Below are positions 6,778 to 15,605 of a stretch of DNA of 64,000 bases, in pieces. The notes beneath the pieces were generated by a model. That model worked only from the letters and a program-made list of their open reading frames with translations, was not told the DNA's origin and did not search any database. The stretch's first letter is position 1. Every line of letters begins with the position of its first letter. The position numbers were made by a program, and so were the translations under genes. This stretch comes from JAIRNF01 sp031551125 (GTDB taxonomy: Bacteria; Bacteroidota; Bacteroidia; Bacteroidales; UBA932), in the NCBI GenBank assembly GCA_031551125.1, contig JAVBOB010000011.1, positions 124,001-188,000 on the forward strand, in the 5' to 3' direction.

Positions 6778-8124
6778 ATGAAAAAACACTTTTGTCTCTA
6801 CCATCCACTCCTGCTAAGCTGTTTTCTGCTCACGGGTTGCCACCATGAGCAAGCCGTAAGCGTTTCCGCTGACTTTGCTGTTACCGTGGAAGACGACAGC
6901 TACTCTGTACCCGTGCGCATACAGCTCGAAAACAAAACCGCCGGAGCCGACAGCTACCGCTGGACATTCGAAGGTGGAGAACCAAGCGTATCCGACAAAC
7001 GCCTGCCCGACCCTGTAATGTACCGTGAAGCCGGTACCTACATCATCCGTTTGGAAGCATGGAATGACGATGAACGCAAGGTAAAAGAGTTCACCCTGCA
7101 GCTAGACCCCGCTGTAACCGTTGGCTTTGATGTAGAGCTGCTGGTTAACGATATCGCCCCCGTGCAAACCCGCATTACCAACACCACCATTGGAGCCAGC
7201 GCCTACCACTGGACTTTCGAGGGCGGACAACCCGCCACCAGCAACGAAAGCACACCGCCGTTGGTTACCTTTGGTGAAGGCACACACACCATCAAACTCG
7301 AAGCCTCCAACAGCCGCAAAACCTTCACCTATACCAAAACCATTACCGTACTTCCGGCCATGACGTTGGACTTTGACATTACGCCCTCTTTCGAGGATGA
7401 AGATATGGAAGCCCCCTTAACCGCCACTCTCGACAATAAAAGCATCAGCGGGGTAAGCTACCAGTGGACGGCAAGCGGCGGAACCATCGCCAACAATACT
7501 GCTGCTGAACAAACCAGCATATACTTTGCATCGGCAGGAACCTACACCATCAGCCTGCACGCCAACAACGGAAAGGAAGAAAAAACCGTTTCGAAAACGT
7601 TTACCGTAAAGCCCAACAGCAACCTCTACACCATGACCGATGTAAAGCTTGGCATTAAATCGGCACATGCTACTATCGGCAGCTTTTACTCCTGCGCGTT
7701 GCGTAAAGTCATCAGTAAAGATGAAGTAAACGAAAATAATGCCCCACTGATTGATTTCGCCTTCTTCGGGCTGAACGAAGATTTCCGCTACTGCCGTATT
7801 CTGTCGCCCGATTCGGTGGACTACTACGCATTTCAAGCCATACCCGATGCGCAGCACACTGCTGTGGCAAACGTATTGGAAAGCTCACCCATCAGCTTTA
7901 GCGTTGCCAACTTCGACGGCATGACAACCGATACTCCGTTGCGTTCCTTACCCATCGCCGCTAATGATAGCAAAGATGCCTACTTTACGAATACCGTTGT
8001 TCCGCGCATTGTGCTATTCCAAACCGCCGACGGACGTAAGGGAGCCGTCAAGCTGAAAGCCTTTGTAAGCAGCGGGCTACAATCGTATATCCTAGCAGAT
8101 ATTAAAGTACAAAAGAACCCGTAA
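6778..8124 (+). CDS. PKD-repeat lipoprotein
   Basis: The product has 448 residues. The N-terminus is a lipoprotein signal peptide with lipobox LLTGC (Cys at about residue 21). Three PKD-like domains follow at about 30-110, 112-192 and 194-278, each with a variant of the YxWTFEGG and GTYxIxLxA signatures. The remaining ~170 residues are unassigned and beta-rich. It is probably anchored in the outer membrane. The gene lies 42 bases upstream of a large outer-membrane barrel protein in the same direction and next to the toxin array, so it may contribute to surface display or transport. That link is inference. Confidence 0.8.
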   Translation: MKKHFCLYHPLLLSCFLLTGCHHEQAVSVSADFAVTVEDDSYSVPVRIQLENKTAGADSYRWTFEGGEPSVSDKRLPDPVMYREAGTYIIRLEAWNDDERKVKEFTLQLDPAVTVGFDVELLVNDIAPVQTRITNTTIGASAYHWTFEGGQPATSNESTPPLVTFGEGTHTIKLEASNSRKTFTYTKTITVLPAMTLDFDITPSFEDEDMEAPLTATLDNKSISGVSYQWTASGGTIANNTAAEQTSIYFASAGTYTISLHANNGKEEKTVSKTFTVKPNSNLYTMTDVKLGIKSAHATIGSFYSCALRKVISKDEVNENNAPLIDFAFFGLNEDFRYCRILSPDSVDYYAFQAIPDAQHTAVANVLESSPISFSVANFDGMTTDTPLRSLPIAANDSKDAYFTNTVVPRIVLFQTADGRKGAVKLKAFVSSGLQSYILADIKVQKNP

Positions 8125-8166
8125 CGTTTAGAGTTCCCAATAGCCATAACCACGAATACCCTACGA

Positions 8167-9891
8167 ATGAACCGGAAATTGATACTGCAACCAACGCTGT
8201 TCACCCTGCTGCTAACGCTGCTATGCTTTACCAAGAGCCACGCCCAGCAAGTGCGGCTGGACAACCTGAAAGAACAGTTTAGCAAGGAGAGCTTATTCCG
8301 GGTAAGTGGAGGCGTATCAGCCAACACTATATTCTACAACGGCAACAACCCCAACCGTGACCCGTTTACGTGGGTGCTGTCGGGTAACGTAAACCTCAGC
8401 TTCTACAACCAGCTCAACCTGCCCTTTTCGTTCAACCTGAACAACCTTGGCGGGAACTATACCTATCCCACCATGCCCAACCGCCTGAGCGTACACCCCA
8501 CCTACAAGTGGATTACCGGGCATATTGGCGATGTGGCCATGACCTTTTCACCCTACACCCTCGGCGGGCATCAGTTTACCGGAGTAGGCGTTGACCTTAG
8601 CCCCGAAAATGTGCCGCTAAAAGTATCCGCCATGTATGGGCGCTTGCTAAAAGCTACCGAATACCAGCCCGACGAACGATTGAGCATGCCTGCCTACAAG
8701 CGCATGGGTTACGGTGCAAAAGTTTTATATGATAAAGAAAAGTATTCCATTGGCATGAGCTTCTTCAGTGCCAAAGATGATGCCGGTTCGATAACGATTC
8801 CTGACAGCTTAAATCTATTTCCGCAAAGCAACGTAGCCATGAGCTGGGAAGGCGGGTTGAAAATCATCAAGAACCTCACCTTAACCGCTGAATACGGGCT
8901 GAGCCTGATGACGCGCGATAACCGGATTACAGGAACCAATTCAGCTTTTTTTGACGAGCTGTTCAAGCAAAACTCGACATCATCCACCTACCATGCCATA
9001 CGGGCAAACCTGACCTACCAGCTGAAGAAAAACACCTTTGGCTTTGGTTACGAACGTATCGACCCGGGCTACCAAAGCTTGGGAGCCTACTACTTTACCA
9101 ACGACTTGGAGAACTTTACCTTCAACTTTGCCCGTCCGTTTTTGAAGGACAAGCTGACCTTTGCCTTCAACGTAGGCTTGCAGCATGACAATCTGGACAA
9201 CAACAAGGCAGAAGAAACCCAACGCTTTGTGGGAGCGTTGAACTTGAACTACAACCACAGCGAGCACCTGACGGCGGCATTCTCGTACTCGAACTTTCAA
9301 ACTTACACCAACATCAAATCGCAGTTCGACTACATCAACGGGATGACGCAGTACGATAACTTGGATACGCTGAACTACACGCAGCTCTCGCAGAATGCCA
9401 ACCTGAACGTGAATTGGAACTTTGGCAAGAGCGAATCGAAAAAGCACAGCTTGGGATTTAACCTTAACTTTCAGGAAGCAGCGGATAAGCAAGGTGGAGT
9501 GGTTAGAACGGGCGGCGCATCGCAGTTCTACAACTTTGCTACCAACTATGGTTTATTTATTGTTCCGCTAAACATACAGCTAATAGCAGCGGCAAACGTG
9601 AGCTACAATACCATTGGCACAAACAACCTGCTGACCTATGGTCCCAGCGTGGGGGCTAACGCAAGGCTGTTTAAAAAGAAGGTAACAACAGGGGCGTCCA
9701 TGTCGTACAACGTAAGTACGGATAGCGGCAGCTGGCAAAACAGCGTTGTGAACTTGCGGTGGAATGTAGGTTACCAGTTCTTCAAGCGGCATAACCTGAG
9801 CTTGGTGCTGATTGAGCAAAGCCGCAGCATGAAGGCAAGGGCAACTACGAATGATTTTACGGCGACGTTTGCGTATATGCTGAGCTTTTGA
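8167..9891 (+). CDS. Large outer-membrane beta-barrel protein
   Basis: The product has 574 residues with a signal peptide ending at SHAQ (residue ~27). Throughout it carries alternating amphipathic strands with aromatic girdle residues (FNLNNLGGNYTYP, LTAEYGLSLMT, FTFNFARPF...) and ends in a phenylalanine (FAYMLSF), all typical of an outer-membrane barrel. It is too long for PorP/SprF (~300 residues) and lacks a plug domain, so it is not a TonB receptor. Co-oriented with the PKD lipoprotein 42 bases upstream, probably as one transcript. Substrate unknown. Confidence 0.75.
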   Translation: MNRKLILQPTLFTLLLTLLCFTKSHAQQVRLDNLKEQFSKESLFRVSGGVSANTIFYNGNNPNRDPFTWVLSGNVNLSFYNQLNLPFSFNLNNLGGNYTYPTMPNRLSVHPTYKWITGHIGDVAMTFSPYTLGGHQFTGVGVDLSPENVPLKVSAMYGRLLKATEYQPDERLSMPAYKRMGYGAKVLYDKEKYSIGMSFFSAKDDAGSITIPDSLNLFPQSNVAMSWEGGLKIIKNLTLTAEYGLSLMTRDNRITGTNSAFFDELFKQNSTSSTYHAIRANLTYQLKKNTFGFGYERIDPGYQSLGAYYFTNDLENFTFNFARPFLKDKLTFAFNVGLQHDNLDNNKAEETQRFVGALNLNYNHSEHLTAAFSYSNFQTYTNIKSQFDYINGMTQYDNLDTLNYTQLSQNANLNVNWNFGKSESKKHSLGFNLNFQEAADKQGGVVRTGGASQFYNFATNYGLFIVPLNIQLIAAANVSYNTIGTNNLLTYGPSVGANARLFKKKVTTGASMSYNVSTDSGSWQNSVVNLRWNVGYQFFKRHNLSLVLIEQSRSMKARATTNDFTATFAYMLSF

Positions 9892-10307
9892 GATATTATA
9901 ATCTAAACAATTTTGTTTGTATAAGCATATGGGAAATAACAGGAAAAGAAATTCATTAAATGAACCAAATTTATTGATGCAATTAATCTTTTCTATCGTA
10001 ACTAAAGTAGTATGTAGAATTACCTGTAGTGCATTTAGATAGCTCAAGTTGCTAGCTATTGCAGGCTGAAGTAAGCTGCCACTTTGTGGCGCTTTTGCTT
10101 TCAAACCGGCTTGAAGTGAAATAGGACACAGTAGGTAGAGTTGCATAGCTGGCAATTTGTGTTAATAACTTGAAAACTTGTATTGCCTAAATGCACTATG
10201 GGTTTAAGCTTGCATTTCTCTGCATTTAGCTTCACCTGCAAAAAATCAAACCCACTCTCTTTTTCAACGGTTTGCATCTCCCTTATTTTCTCTACTTTTG
10301 TCGCATA
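9892..10307. other. Intergenic region, mostly unassigned
   Basis: About 415 bases with no convincing gene. The right end carries a promoter (10293-10300). A string GCATAGCTGGCAATTTG near 10144 recurs in similar form before rpe (45219), so at least part is an interspersed repeat. Confidence 0.5.
10272..10300 (+). promoter_or_regulatory. Bacteroidota-type promoter of the THUMP-like methyltransferase gene
   Basis: TACTTTTG at 10293-10300 matches the TAnnTTTG -7 box, and a TTTG lies at 10271-10274, 18 bases upstream. The ATG at 10308 is only 7 bases after the box, so the transcript would be leaderless or nearly so. Confidence 0.6.
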
Positions 10308-11504
10308 ATGAGCACAAGCCTTACGCCAAACGAAGCTACGCTGACTTTTCTTCACAAGCATTGGGATGATGACCCCGCAGCGCTTGCGCTGATGGCTAGC
10401 CGTTACCCCGATGTAAATATGCTATGGGTAGCGCAGCAGGTGCGGGGAAGACAAAAGGCTAAGGAGAAGCTGCCTACATGGTATGCCAACAAGCATTTGG
10501 TGTATCCACCTTCGCTATCTATGGAGCAATGCTCATCAGAGGTTGCGGCAGTATATAAGGCCGAGCTATGTAAAGGGAGTACGCTGCTGGATGTAACCGG
10601 AGGTTTTGGTGTCGATACGGCTTTTATGTCAGCCGGTTTTGAACGAAGCGTTTACGTAGAGCGTAATGCAGAGCTGGCAGCAATAGTAAAGCATAACTTT
10701 TATGCGCTCGGATTGAATAGTATTGAGGTACAAACAGGTGATGCACTCGACTTTATTAGCCAACCGGAGGAGCTAGATTGCTTGTATATAGACCCTGCCA
10801 GACGAAAGCCGGATGCACATAAGGCGGTGTTGCTATCAGATTGCGAGCCGGATATTGTAGCACTTAAGCCCCGGCTGTTAAGTAAAGCAAAGCGAGTGAT
10901 AGTAAAGCTATCGCCGTTATTCGATATTACAGAGCTACTTCGTTTTTTTCCGCAAGCCGAAAGTGTACATGTGGTAGCGGTGGATAACGAGTGCAAGGAG
11001 CTACTTTTGGTATTAGATAGAGAGCAGCATACTCCTCCCGATATTGTATGCGTAAATATTTTGAAGACCGGAAGCCGCCAGCTATTCCCTTTTAAAATGG
11101 AAGAGGAGCAGGCGTTAGCATTTAACGTAGTAGATGCCCCACTAGCTTACCTGTACGAGCCAAACGCGGCAGTGCAGAAATCGGGAGGGTTTAAGAGCTG
11201 TGCCGCTTGCTTTGGCTTACAGCTGATGCACCCTAACAGTAGGCTATACACTTCAGCTAAGCGGGTTGATAATTTTGTGGGTAGAAAATTTAAGGTTAAT
11301 AGCATAATACCCTTTTCTAAGCAGGGGTTGAAGGATGGGCTACGTGATATTGAAAAAGCGAATATTACCGTTCGCAACTTTCCGATGACGGTAGCGGAGC
11401 TTCGTAAGAAGCTAAAGCTGCAAGAGGGGGGAGAGGTTTACCTTTTTGCTACTACCTTGAGTAACGAGCAGCGAGTGCTTATCCGATGCTGTAAGGATAC
11501 TTGA
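10308..11504 (+). CDS. Class I SAM methyltransferase with THUMP-like domain
   Basis: The product has 398 residues from ATG 10308. An upstream TTG at 10272 lies inside the promoter and is rejected. Motif I is LLDVTGGFGVDTAFMS (SAM binding), and LYIDPARR is the motif IV / DPAR active-site region. The C-terminal part (LKTGSRQLFPF... GGEVYLFATT) fits the THUMP-like domain found in Bacteroidota homologues. It probably modifies RNA, but no substrate is established from sequence. Its last 26 bases overlap the end of convergent truA. Confidence 0.82.
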   Translation: MSTSLTPNEATLTFLHKHWDDDPAALALMASRYPDVNMLWVAQQVRGRQKAKEKLPTWYANKHLVYPPSLSMEQCSSEVAAVYKAELCKGSTLLDVTGGFGVDTAFMSAGFERSVYVERNAELAAIVKHNFYALGLNSIEVQTGDALDFISQPEELDCLYIDPARRKPDAHKAVLLSDCEPDIVALKPRLLSKAKRVIVKLSPLFDITELLRFFPQAESVHVVAVDNECKELLLVLDREQHTPPDIVCVNILKTGSRQLFPFKMEEEQALAFNVVDAPLAYLYEPNAAVQKSGGFKSCAACFGLQLMHPNSRLYTSAKRVDNFVGRKFKVNSIIPFSKQGLKDGLRDIEKANITVRNFPMTVAELRKKLKLQEGGEVYLFATTLSNEQRVLIRCCKDT

Positions 11505-12234
11505 TATCAGTCAGAAATAAACCCTTTGCCGGAACCGACATGCCGGCCTCCTGCCGGTTTTTCCGCTCAACTATATTTCTAAATCCTTCAATGTTCAGCC
11601 GAGCCTTTCCAACTTCCAACAGGCTACCCACAATGGCGCGTACCATGTTGCGCAAAAAGCGGTCGGCGGTTATTGTAAACATCAGCCTGTCACCATCCAG
11701 CTCCTGCCATTGAGCATGAGCTATCTTGCAATCGTTGGTTTTTACGTCGGTATGCAGCTTGCTGAAGCTGGTAAAATCGGTGTAGCTCAGCAACAGCTGT
11801 GCAGCCTCATTCATGGCCTTTACATCCAACGGTGTATATAGCGAGTAGGCCTGTTCGTTCCAAAACGGATTTTTGGTTCTACAGATATAGTACTCGTAGG
11901 TACGTGATAGCGCATCGAAGCGGGCATGGGCATCATCGGCTACACGTTTCAGCTTGCGTACAGCAATATCATGGGGGAGAATACAATTCAGCTTATGTAT
12001 ATGCAGCGCCTGTTCTTCCTCCAACGTTTCATGTAGCGAGTCGAAGTGAGCAACGTAGAAACGGGCGTGTACACCGGTATCTGTTCGTCCTGCCCCAAGC
12101 GTTTCTACTGGTTCACGCAGGTAGGTAGATAGGGCGTTATTCAGCTCCGCTTGCACGCTGTGAGCATTTTCCTGAAGCTGCCAGCCGTGGTAGGCTGTTC
12201 CCATGTATGCCAGCTGAATAAAGTATCGGGGCAT
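11479..12234 (-). CDS. truA: tRNA pseudouridine synthase A
   Basis: TruA isomerises uridines 38-40 in the tRNA anticodon arm. The start is ATG 12234 (MPRYFIQLAYMGTAYHGWQ). Longer readings run into low-complexity promoter DNA. GAGRTDTGVHA holds the catalytic Asp, and RFLRNMVRAIVGSLLEVG is the conserved C-terminal motif. At 251 residues it has the usual length. It overlaps the THUMP-like methyltransferase gene tail to tail. Confidence 0.95.
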   Translation of the reverse strand: MPRYFIQLAYMGTAYHGWQLQENAHSVQAELNNALSTYLREPVETLGAGRTDTGVHARFYVAHFDSLHETLEEEQALHIHKLNCILPHDIAVRKLKRVADDAHARFDALSRTYEYYICRTKNPFWNEQAYSLYTPLDVKAMNEAAQLLLSYTDFTSFSKLHTDVKTNDCKIAHAQWQELDGDRLMFTITADRFLRNMVRAIVGSLLEVGKARLNIEGFRNIVERKNRQEAGMSVPAKGLFLTDIKYPYSIG

Positions 12235-12258
12235 GATGTTTTTTACTAGATTGAAGAG

Positions 12259-12274
12259 CAAAGATACAAAGATA
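12259..12274 (-). promoter_or_regulatory. truA promoter in a low-complexity tract
   Basis: On the minus strand TATCTTTG occurs twice back to back (complements at 12259-12266 and 12267-12274), each a match to TAnnTTTG, 25-40 bases before the truA start. The upstream DNA is a 'gaacaaggaataggg' low-complexity tract. Confidence 0.55.
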
Positions 12275-12428
12275 CAAAGAGCAAAGAATAAGGAACAAGG
12301 AATAGGGAATAAAGAATAGAGAACAAAGACAATAATCAATAACCAAAACCAATATTGATATATAGGAGATAAAGTTAACTGTTTTGTTCTTTACCTCTTT
12401 GCTTCAAGCACGTTGCCAAGTATCTTTC

Positions 12429-12464
12429 AAAAAAGAAAGGGAGCGTATTGCTCCCTTCTTTTAT
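12429..12464 (-). terminator. Terminator of the DUF2795 gene
   Basis: The stem GGGAGCGTATTGCTCCC is flanked by A-runs on the left and T-runs on the right, so it works as a terminator on either strand. It lies 8-40 bases after the stop of the DUF2795 gene. Confidence 0.75.
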
Positions 12465-12471
12465 ACCGTTT

Positions 12472-12693
12472 TTAGTATTCTTCTTCGTTAAAAAAGAAAT
12501 CTTCCTTGCTCGGATAGTCCGGCCAAATGTCTTCAATGCTTTCGTAGATTTCTCCGTCGTCTTCAATCTCCTGCAGGTTTTCTATAACCTCCAATGGAGC
12601 GCCCGAACGGGTTGCGTAGTCAATAAGCTCATCTTTAGTTGCAGGCCAAGGAGCGTCCTCTAACTTTGAGGCGAGTTCTAGGGTCCAATACAT
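12472..12693 (-). CDS. DUF2795 family small acidic protein
   Basis: This 73-residue protein beginning MYWTLELASKLEDAPWPATKDELIDYA has the DUF2795 pattern (small domain, W-PATKDELI-YA, then -VIENL). The C-terminus is strongly acidic and aromatic (EDIWPDYPSKEDFFFNEEEY). It is widely conserved in Bacteroidota as a stand-alone gene. The molecular role is unknown. It has its own terminator. Confidence 0.82.
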   Translation of the reverse strand: MYWTLELASKLEDAPWPATKDELIDYATRSGAPLEVIENLQEIEDDGEIYESIEDIWPDYPSKEDFFFNEEEY

Positions 12694-12925
12694 AAGTTTA
12701 GTTTTTATTGCCGGGGATACCCCCCTTTTAATAAGTTCGCGAAAATAGTAAAAACAGATATAAAAACAAAAGTTTTATGCGAGTAATAATCAGTGCGTTA
12801 TTTTGTCCTATTGTTAGTGCCTCTTTTTAAACGCTATATAAAACAGAGAGATTTAAATAAAGTTGAAAAAAGTTTGATTTAGAGATAGGGTAAGAAGTTA
12901 AGGGTTAGATATGAGTTCGTAAGTT

Positions 12926-13130
12926 TAGTTTTGCACCTATAAACAACCCCATAAGGGGTTGAACAATAATAACCTCGTATGAAATGCGGGGTAGCTGGGC
13001 GGATGTTAACATTGTGCAGGGAGCGCCATTCTTCTCTAGAAAAGAATGGCGCTCCCTGCGCAGTTAAGTTTGGTGGTTTTCTGCCGTGGGCTTCACCCAC
13101 GGTTATTTATATTCAGCCTGCTTCTGGGGC
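12926..13130 (+). repeat. Interspersed Bacteroidales-type element with promoter box and hairpins
   Basis: The stretch begins with a TAGTTTTG box (12926-12933). It contains the near-palindrome AACCCCATAAGGGGTT (12945-12960), a perfect 15-bp stem GGGAGCGCCATTCTT / AAGAATGGCGCTCCC (13020-13057), and the palindrome CGTGGGCTTCACCCACG. No plausible protein is encoded. From memory, similar arrangements recur in intergenic DNA of Bacteroidales genomes. It could be a transcribed non-coding element. Confidence 0.5.
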
Positions 13131-13182
13131 TGTCTTTGTTTCGAATACGTTTTGAATATTTGTAAAAAGGTTGGATTTAATA

Positions 13183-13215
13183 AAAACGGCAGGGAACATT
13201 CCCTGCCGTTTTCTA
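13183..13215 (-). terminator. Terminator of the cobalamin adenosyltransferase gene
   Basis: The perfect stem AACGGCAGGGAA / TTCCCTGCCGTT with a short loop, bordered by A- and T-runs, lies 15-45 bases after the stop at 13229. Confidence 0.78.
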
Positions 13216-13228
13216 TTTCATATTTTTC

Positions 13229-13774
13229 TTACTCTGCTTTCGGAAGCCAAGGTTCTTCTTTTGCTCCCGCATCTTTTTGGAGCTTACGTGCCAGCACAAA
13301 AAGGTAGTCGGATAATCGGTTAAGATATTTTATAACCTCTTCGGGAACTTCTTCCTGTTCGTTCAGGCGCAGTGTCGAACGTTCAGCCCTTCTGCAAATA
13401 CAGCGAGATATATGGCAGAATGATGCGGTTGTGTCTCCCCCCGGAAGTATAAACGAGTGTAGCGGTTCCAGCTCCGCTTCCATTGCATCAATTTCTTTTT
13501 CCAACAGCTCAACATCGGTAGGTTTTACCTGTGGTAGAGTTTTCTTCGTACTATCGCTGGCCAGCCATGCGGCGCATACCATTAGTACACCCTGTACGTT
13601 CAGCAGTATTTCGCTATAGTGTTTGTTCATCGGTTGCGAGCGCACCAGCCCTACGTATGCTATCAGCTCGTCAACCGTACCGTAGGCTTCAACCTTCGGG
13701 TGTTGCTTCGGAACCCTTGTCCCGCCAACCAAGGCGGTTGTACCTTTATCTCCTGTTTTTGTGTATATCTTCAT
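13229..13774 (-). CDS. pduO: ATP:cob(I)alamin adenosyltransferase, PduO type
   Basis: The enzyme transfers the adenosyl group of ATP to cob(I)alamin to give coenzyme B12. It starts MKIYTKTGDKGTT (ATP-binding N-terminal motif of the PduO/MMAB family). RCICRRAER and NRLSDYLFVLAR are the conserved active-site helices. The length of 181 residues is typical. It is a single-gene unit with a clear terminator, and no other cobalamin gene is nearby. Confidence 0.93.
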   Translation of the reverse strand: MKIYTKTGDKGTTALVGGTRVPKQHPKVEAYGTVDELIAYVGLVRSQPMNKHYSEILLNVQGVLMVCAAWLASDSTKKTLPQVKPTDVELLEKEIDAMEAELEPLHSFILPGGDTTASFCHISRCICRRAERSTLRLNEQEEVPEEVIKYLNRLSDYLFVLARKLQKDAGAKEEPWLPKAE

Positions 13775-13941
13775 ATTGCGTTCTTAATTTTTGGATTAAA
13801 GGTATAGAGAACAAAGAACAAGGATTTCAACTATTATTATGTTTGTAATTTTTTCTTTACTCCTTTATCCTTGCTCCAAGAGTCTCTTGTCTTTGTTCCA
13901 AAAGCCTTTATTCTACTACAAACACATTTGGCTGTAAAAAG
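13775..13941. repeat. Low-complexity intergenic tract
   Basis: The tract contains strings such as AGAGAACAAAGAACAAGG and CCTTGCTCCAAGAGTCTC of the same purine-rich style found before truA (12255-12330), hydG (21020-21090) and hflX (34090-34240). No gene seen. Confidence 0.5.
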
Positions 13942-14667
13942 TTAGCTTGCGTTACGTGTTTTTCCTGCCAATGTGGGTTCGCTGTTGTATTCGTCGGTTT
14001 CAATCAACCCGTCACGCAGGCGAACGATTCTTCTGGCGTGTTTGGCAATATCCTCTTCATGCGTTACCACAATAATGGTATTTCCTTTTGCATATATTTC
14101 TTCAAACAAGTACATAATGTCGATACTTGTTTTTGAGTCAAGGTTTCCTGTAGGCTCATCAGCCAAAATAATAGAGGGAGTGTTAACCAGCGCTCTGGCA
14201 ACAGCAACACGCTGGCGTTGACCGCCTGATAGCTCGTTAGGCTTATGAGACATACGATTTGTCAAATCAACGTTGGTGAGCGCAGCAATGGCTTTTTCAA
14301 TCCGCTCTTTCTTCGGAACTCCCGCGTATATTAGGGGTAGGCATACGTTATCAAGCGCTGAGTAGCGGGGCAGGAGGTTGAACGTTTGAAATACGAAGCC
14401 TATTTCCTTGTTTCGAATTTCGGCCAGCTGGTTATCCTCCATTTTACTTACGTCGGTTCCGTTTAATACGTATTCTCCGTAGGTGGGTGTATCAAGGCAG
14501 CCTAAAATGTTCATCAACGTTGATTTTCCGGAACCCGAGGGTCCCATTATAGCCACATACTCGTTTTTGGCAATCTCAAGTGAAACTCCGGCTAACGCTC
14601 GTACTTCTTGGCTTCCTACTTGATAAATTTTAGCAATATTCTTTATGGAAATCAGCTCGTTTGACAT
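13942..14667 (-). CDS. ABC transporter ATP-binding protein, LolD/MacB type
   Basis: The product has 241 residues from MSNELISIKNIAK. A start 36 bases further up is possible but less family-like. Walker A is GPSGSGKS, the signature LSGGQRQRVAVARAL, Walker B IILADEPTGNLD, and the switch is TH. These are the hallmarks of the ATPases that power lipoprotein release (LolCDE) or MacB-type efflux by extracytoplasmic mechanotransmission. No permease gene is adjacent, so the partner must be encoded elsewhere. Confidence 0.88.
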   Translation of the reverse strand: MSNELISIKNIAKIYQVGSQEVRALAGVSLEIAKNEYVAIMGPSGSGKSTLMNILGCLDTPTYGEYVLNGTDVSKMEDNQLAEIRNKEIGFVFQTFNLLPRYSALDNVCLPLIYAGVPKKERIEKAIAALTNVDLTNRMSHKPNELSGGQRQRVAVARALVNTPSIILADEPTGNLDSKTSIDIMYLFEEIYAKGNTIIVVTHEEDIAKHARRIVRLRDGLIETDEYNSEPTLAGKTRNAS

Positions 14668-14803
14668 ATTCAACGTTTTTAGTCTTCGTTTGGCATTGGG
14701 CAAAGATGCAAATATTTTTCGAAGCCCGCTAGTTAGATAGCTCTTTTGTTGAAAGGTTTAGCTACGCAAAACTTACATTTTGCATTGTAGGATTAAAAAT
14801 AAC

Positions 14804-14829
14804 CCTAACAGAAAATTTCCTGTTAGGGC
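14804..14829. terminator. Hairpin downstream of low-A/T gap
   Basis: CCCTAACAG / CTGTTAGGG stem with loop AAAATTTC, preceded by AAAAATAA and followed by a few non-T bases. It could act as a terminator on the minus strand side, but it lies upstream of the ABC gene, so its target is unclear. Confidence 0.4.
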
Positions 14830-14845
14830 GTTGAAATAGAAAAAG

Positions 14846-14900
14846 AAAGACGGGACCCATGCCTATCGTGGAGAGCGATATTCAGGGCATGTATCCCAGA
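14846..14900 (+). ncRNA. Possible structured RNA or regulatory hairpin
   Basis: GGGACCCATGCC at 14852 pairs with GGGCATGTATCCC (two internal mismatches), and inside them TATCG / CGATA forms a second stem around TGGAGAG. The long compound hairpin lies in an otherwise AT-rich 435-base gap upstream of rsfS. I do not recognise an RNA family, and transcription is not shown. Confidence 0.35.
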
Positions 14901-15105
14901 ACCAAAAATACAATAAAAAATTATAGCTATAAAAATGTTGTATAGCAGCAGGCCTTGTTAAGCATATTGTTACTAAGTGAATTAACTTGAAGGGAATTTT
15001 GGCGGATTTTGTGTTACTTAGTAGGTAATGTTATAAAAAGTATTGGAAAATCTGATGTTGATGCTCTCCGCTTTCCAAATGCTTAAAAGTGTGGACAATT
15101 TATGC

Positions 15106-15113
15106 TATCTTTG
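15106..15113 (+). promoter_or_regulatory. Promoter -7 box of rsfS-ftsH-cdsA-psd
   Basis: TATCTTTG matches TAnnTTTG exactly and lies 28 bases before the rsfS ATG (15141). It is the only such box before the four co-oriented genes. Confidence 0.6.
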
Positions 15114-15140
15114 TCGTCCTGTTTATAATTTAAGAGGTTG

Positions 15141-15542
15141 ATGACAAAAAAAACGACGGTAAAAAAAGTAAAAAAGGAAGAGGAGAACTCTATTGGCTTG
15201 CTTGATGTTATTATTGAAGCAACGCTTGATAAAAAAGCACAAGGTGTTGTAAGCCTTGATTTATCGGCACTGGATAGCTCAATATGCAAGTATTTTGTTA
15301 TTTGTAATGCCGACTCTACCACGCAAGTTGCCGCAATAGCCGATAACGTGGAAAAAGAAACGCGGGAAAAGCTGAACGAGCGGGTATGGCGGAAAGATGG
15401 CATGGAAAATGCGCTATGGGTAGTTTTAGATTATGGCGACATCATGGTACATGTATTTCAAACCGAGTGCCGCAACTTTTACCAGCTGGAAGAGCTTTGG
15501 GCTGATGCCGAAGCTCGTTCTTACTCCGATAGTGCATCGTAG
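15141..15542 (+). CDS. rsfS: Ribosome silencing factor RsfS
   Basis: RsfS binds L14 of the large subunit and blocks subunit joining under poor nutrition. The product has 133 residues. A Lys-rich N-terminal tail (TKKTTVKKVKKEEE) precedes the domain with SICKYFVICNADSTTQVAAIADNV and WVVLDYGDIMVHVFQTECRNFYQLEELW, which are diagnostic. The ATG at 15141 is preferred to the TTG one codon upstream. ftsH follows after 63 bases, as in many Bacteroidota. Confidence 0.95.
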   Translation: MTKKTTVKKVKKEEENSIGLLDVIIEATLDKKAQGVVSLDLSALDSSICKYFVICNADSTTQVAAIADNVEKETREKLNERVWRKDGMENALWVVLDYGDIMVHVFQTECRNFYQLEELWADAEARSYSDSAS

Positions 15543-15605
15543 GCTTGCCGGTTTAAATTAATAAGAAAACTAGTATTCATTATTTAGAATTGATAGATAA
15601 CAATC

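Noticed and set aside
8167..9891. PorP/SprF T9SS component
   Set aside because: At 574 residues it is nearly twice the usual length and lacks the family's N-terminal pattern.
9580..10155. Minus-strand 191-codon frame
   Set aside because: Its right half is intergenic and its left half is antisense to the barrel gene; no start context and no family features.
12235..12352. Hydrophobic N-terminal extension of TruA, or a membrane protein
   Set aside because: It is a translation of the low-complexity promoter tract; TruA has no membrane segment.
12879..13100. Minus-strand 73-codon frame
   Set aside because: It is a reading of the hairpin repeat element at 12926-13130, with codons following the palindromes.
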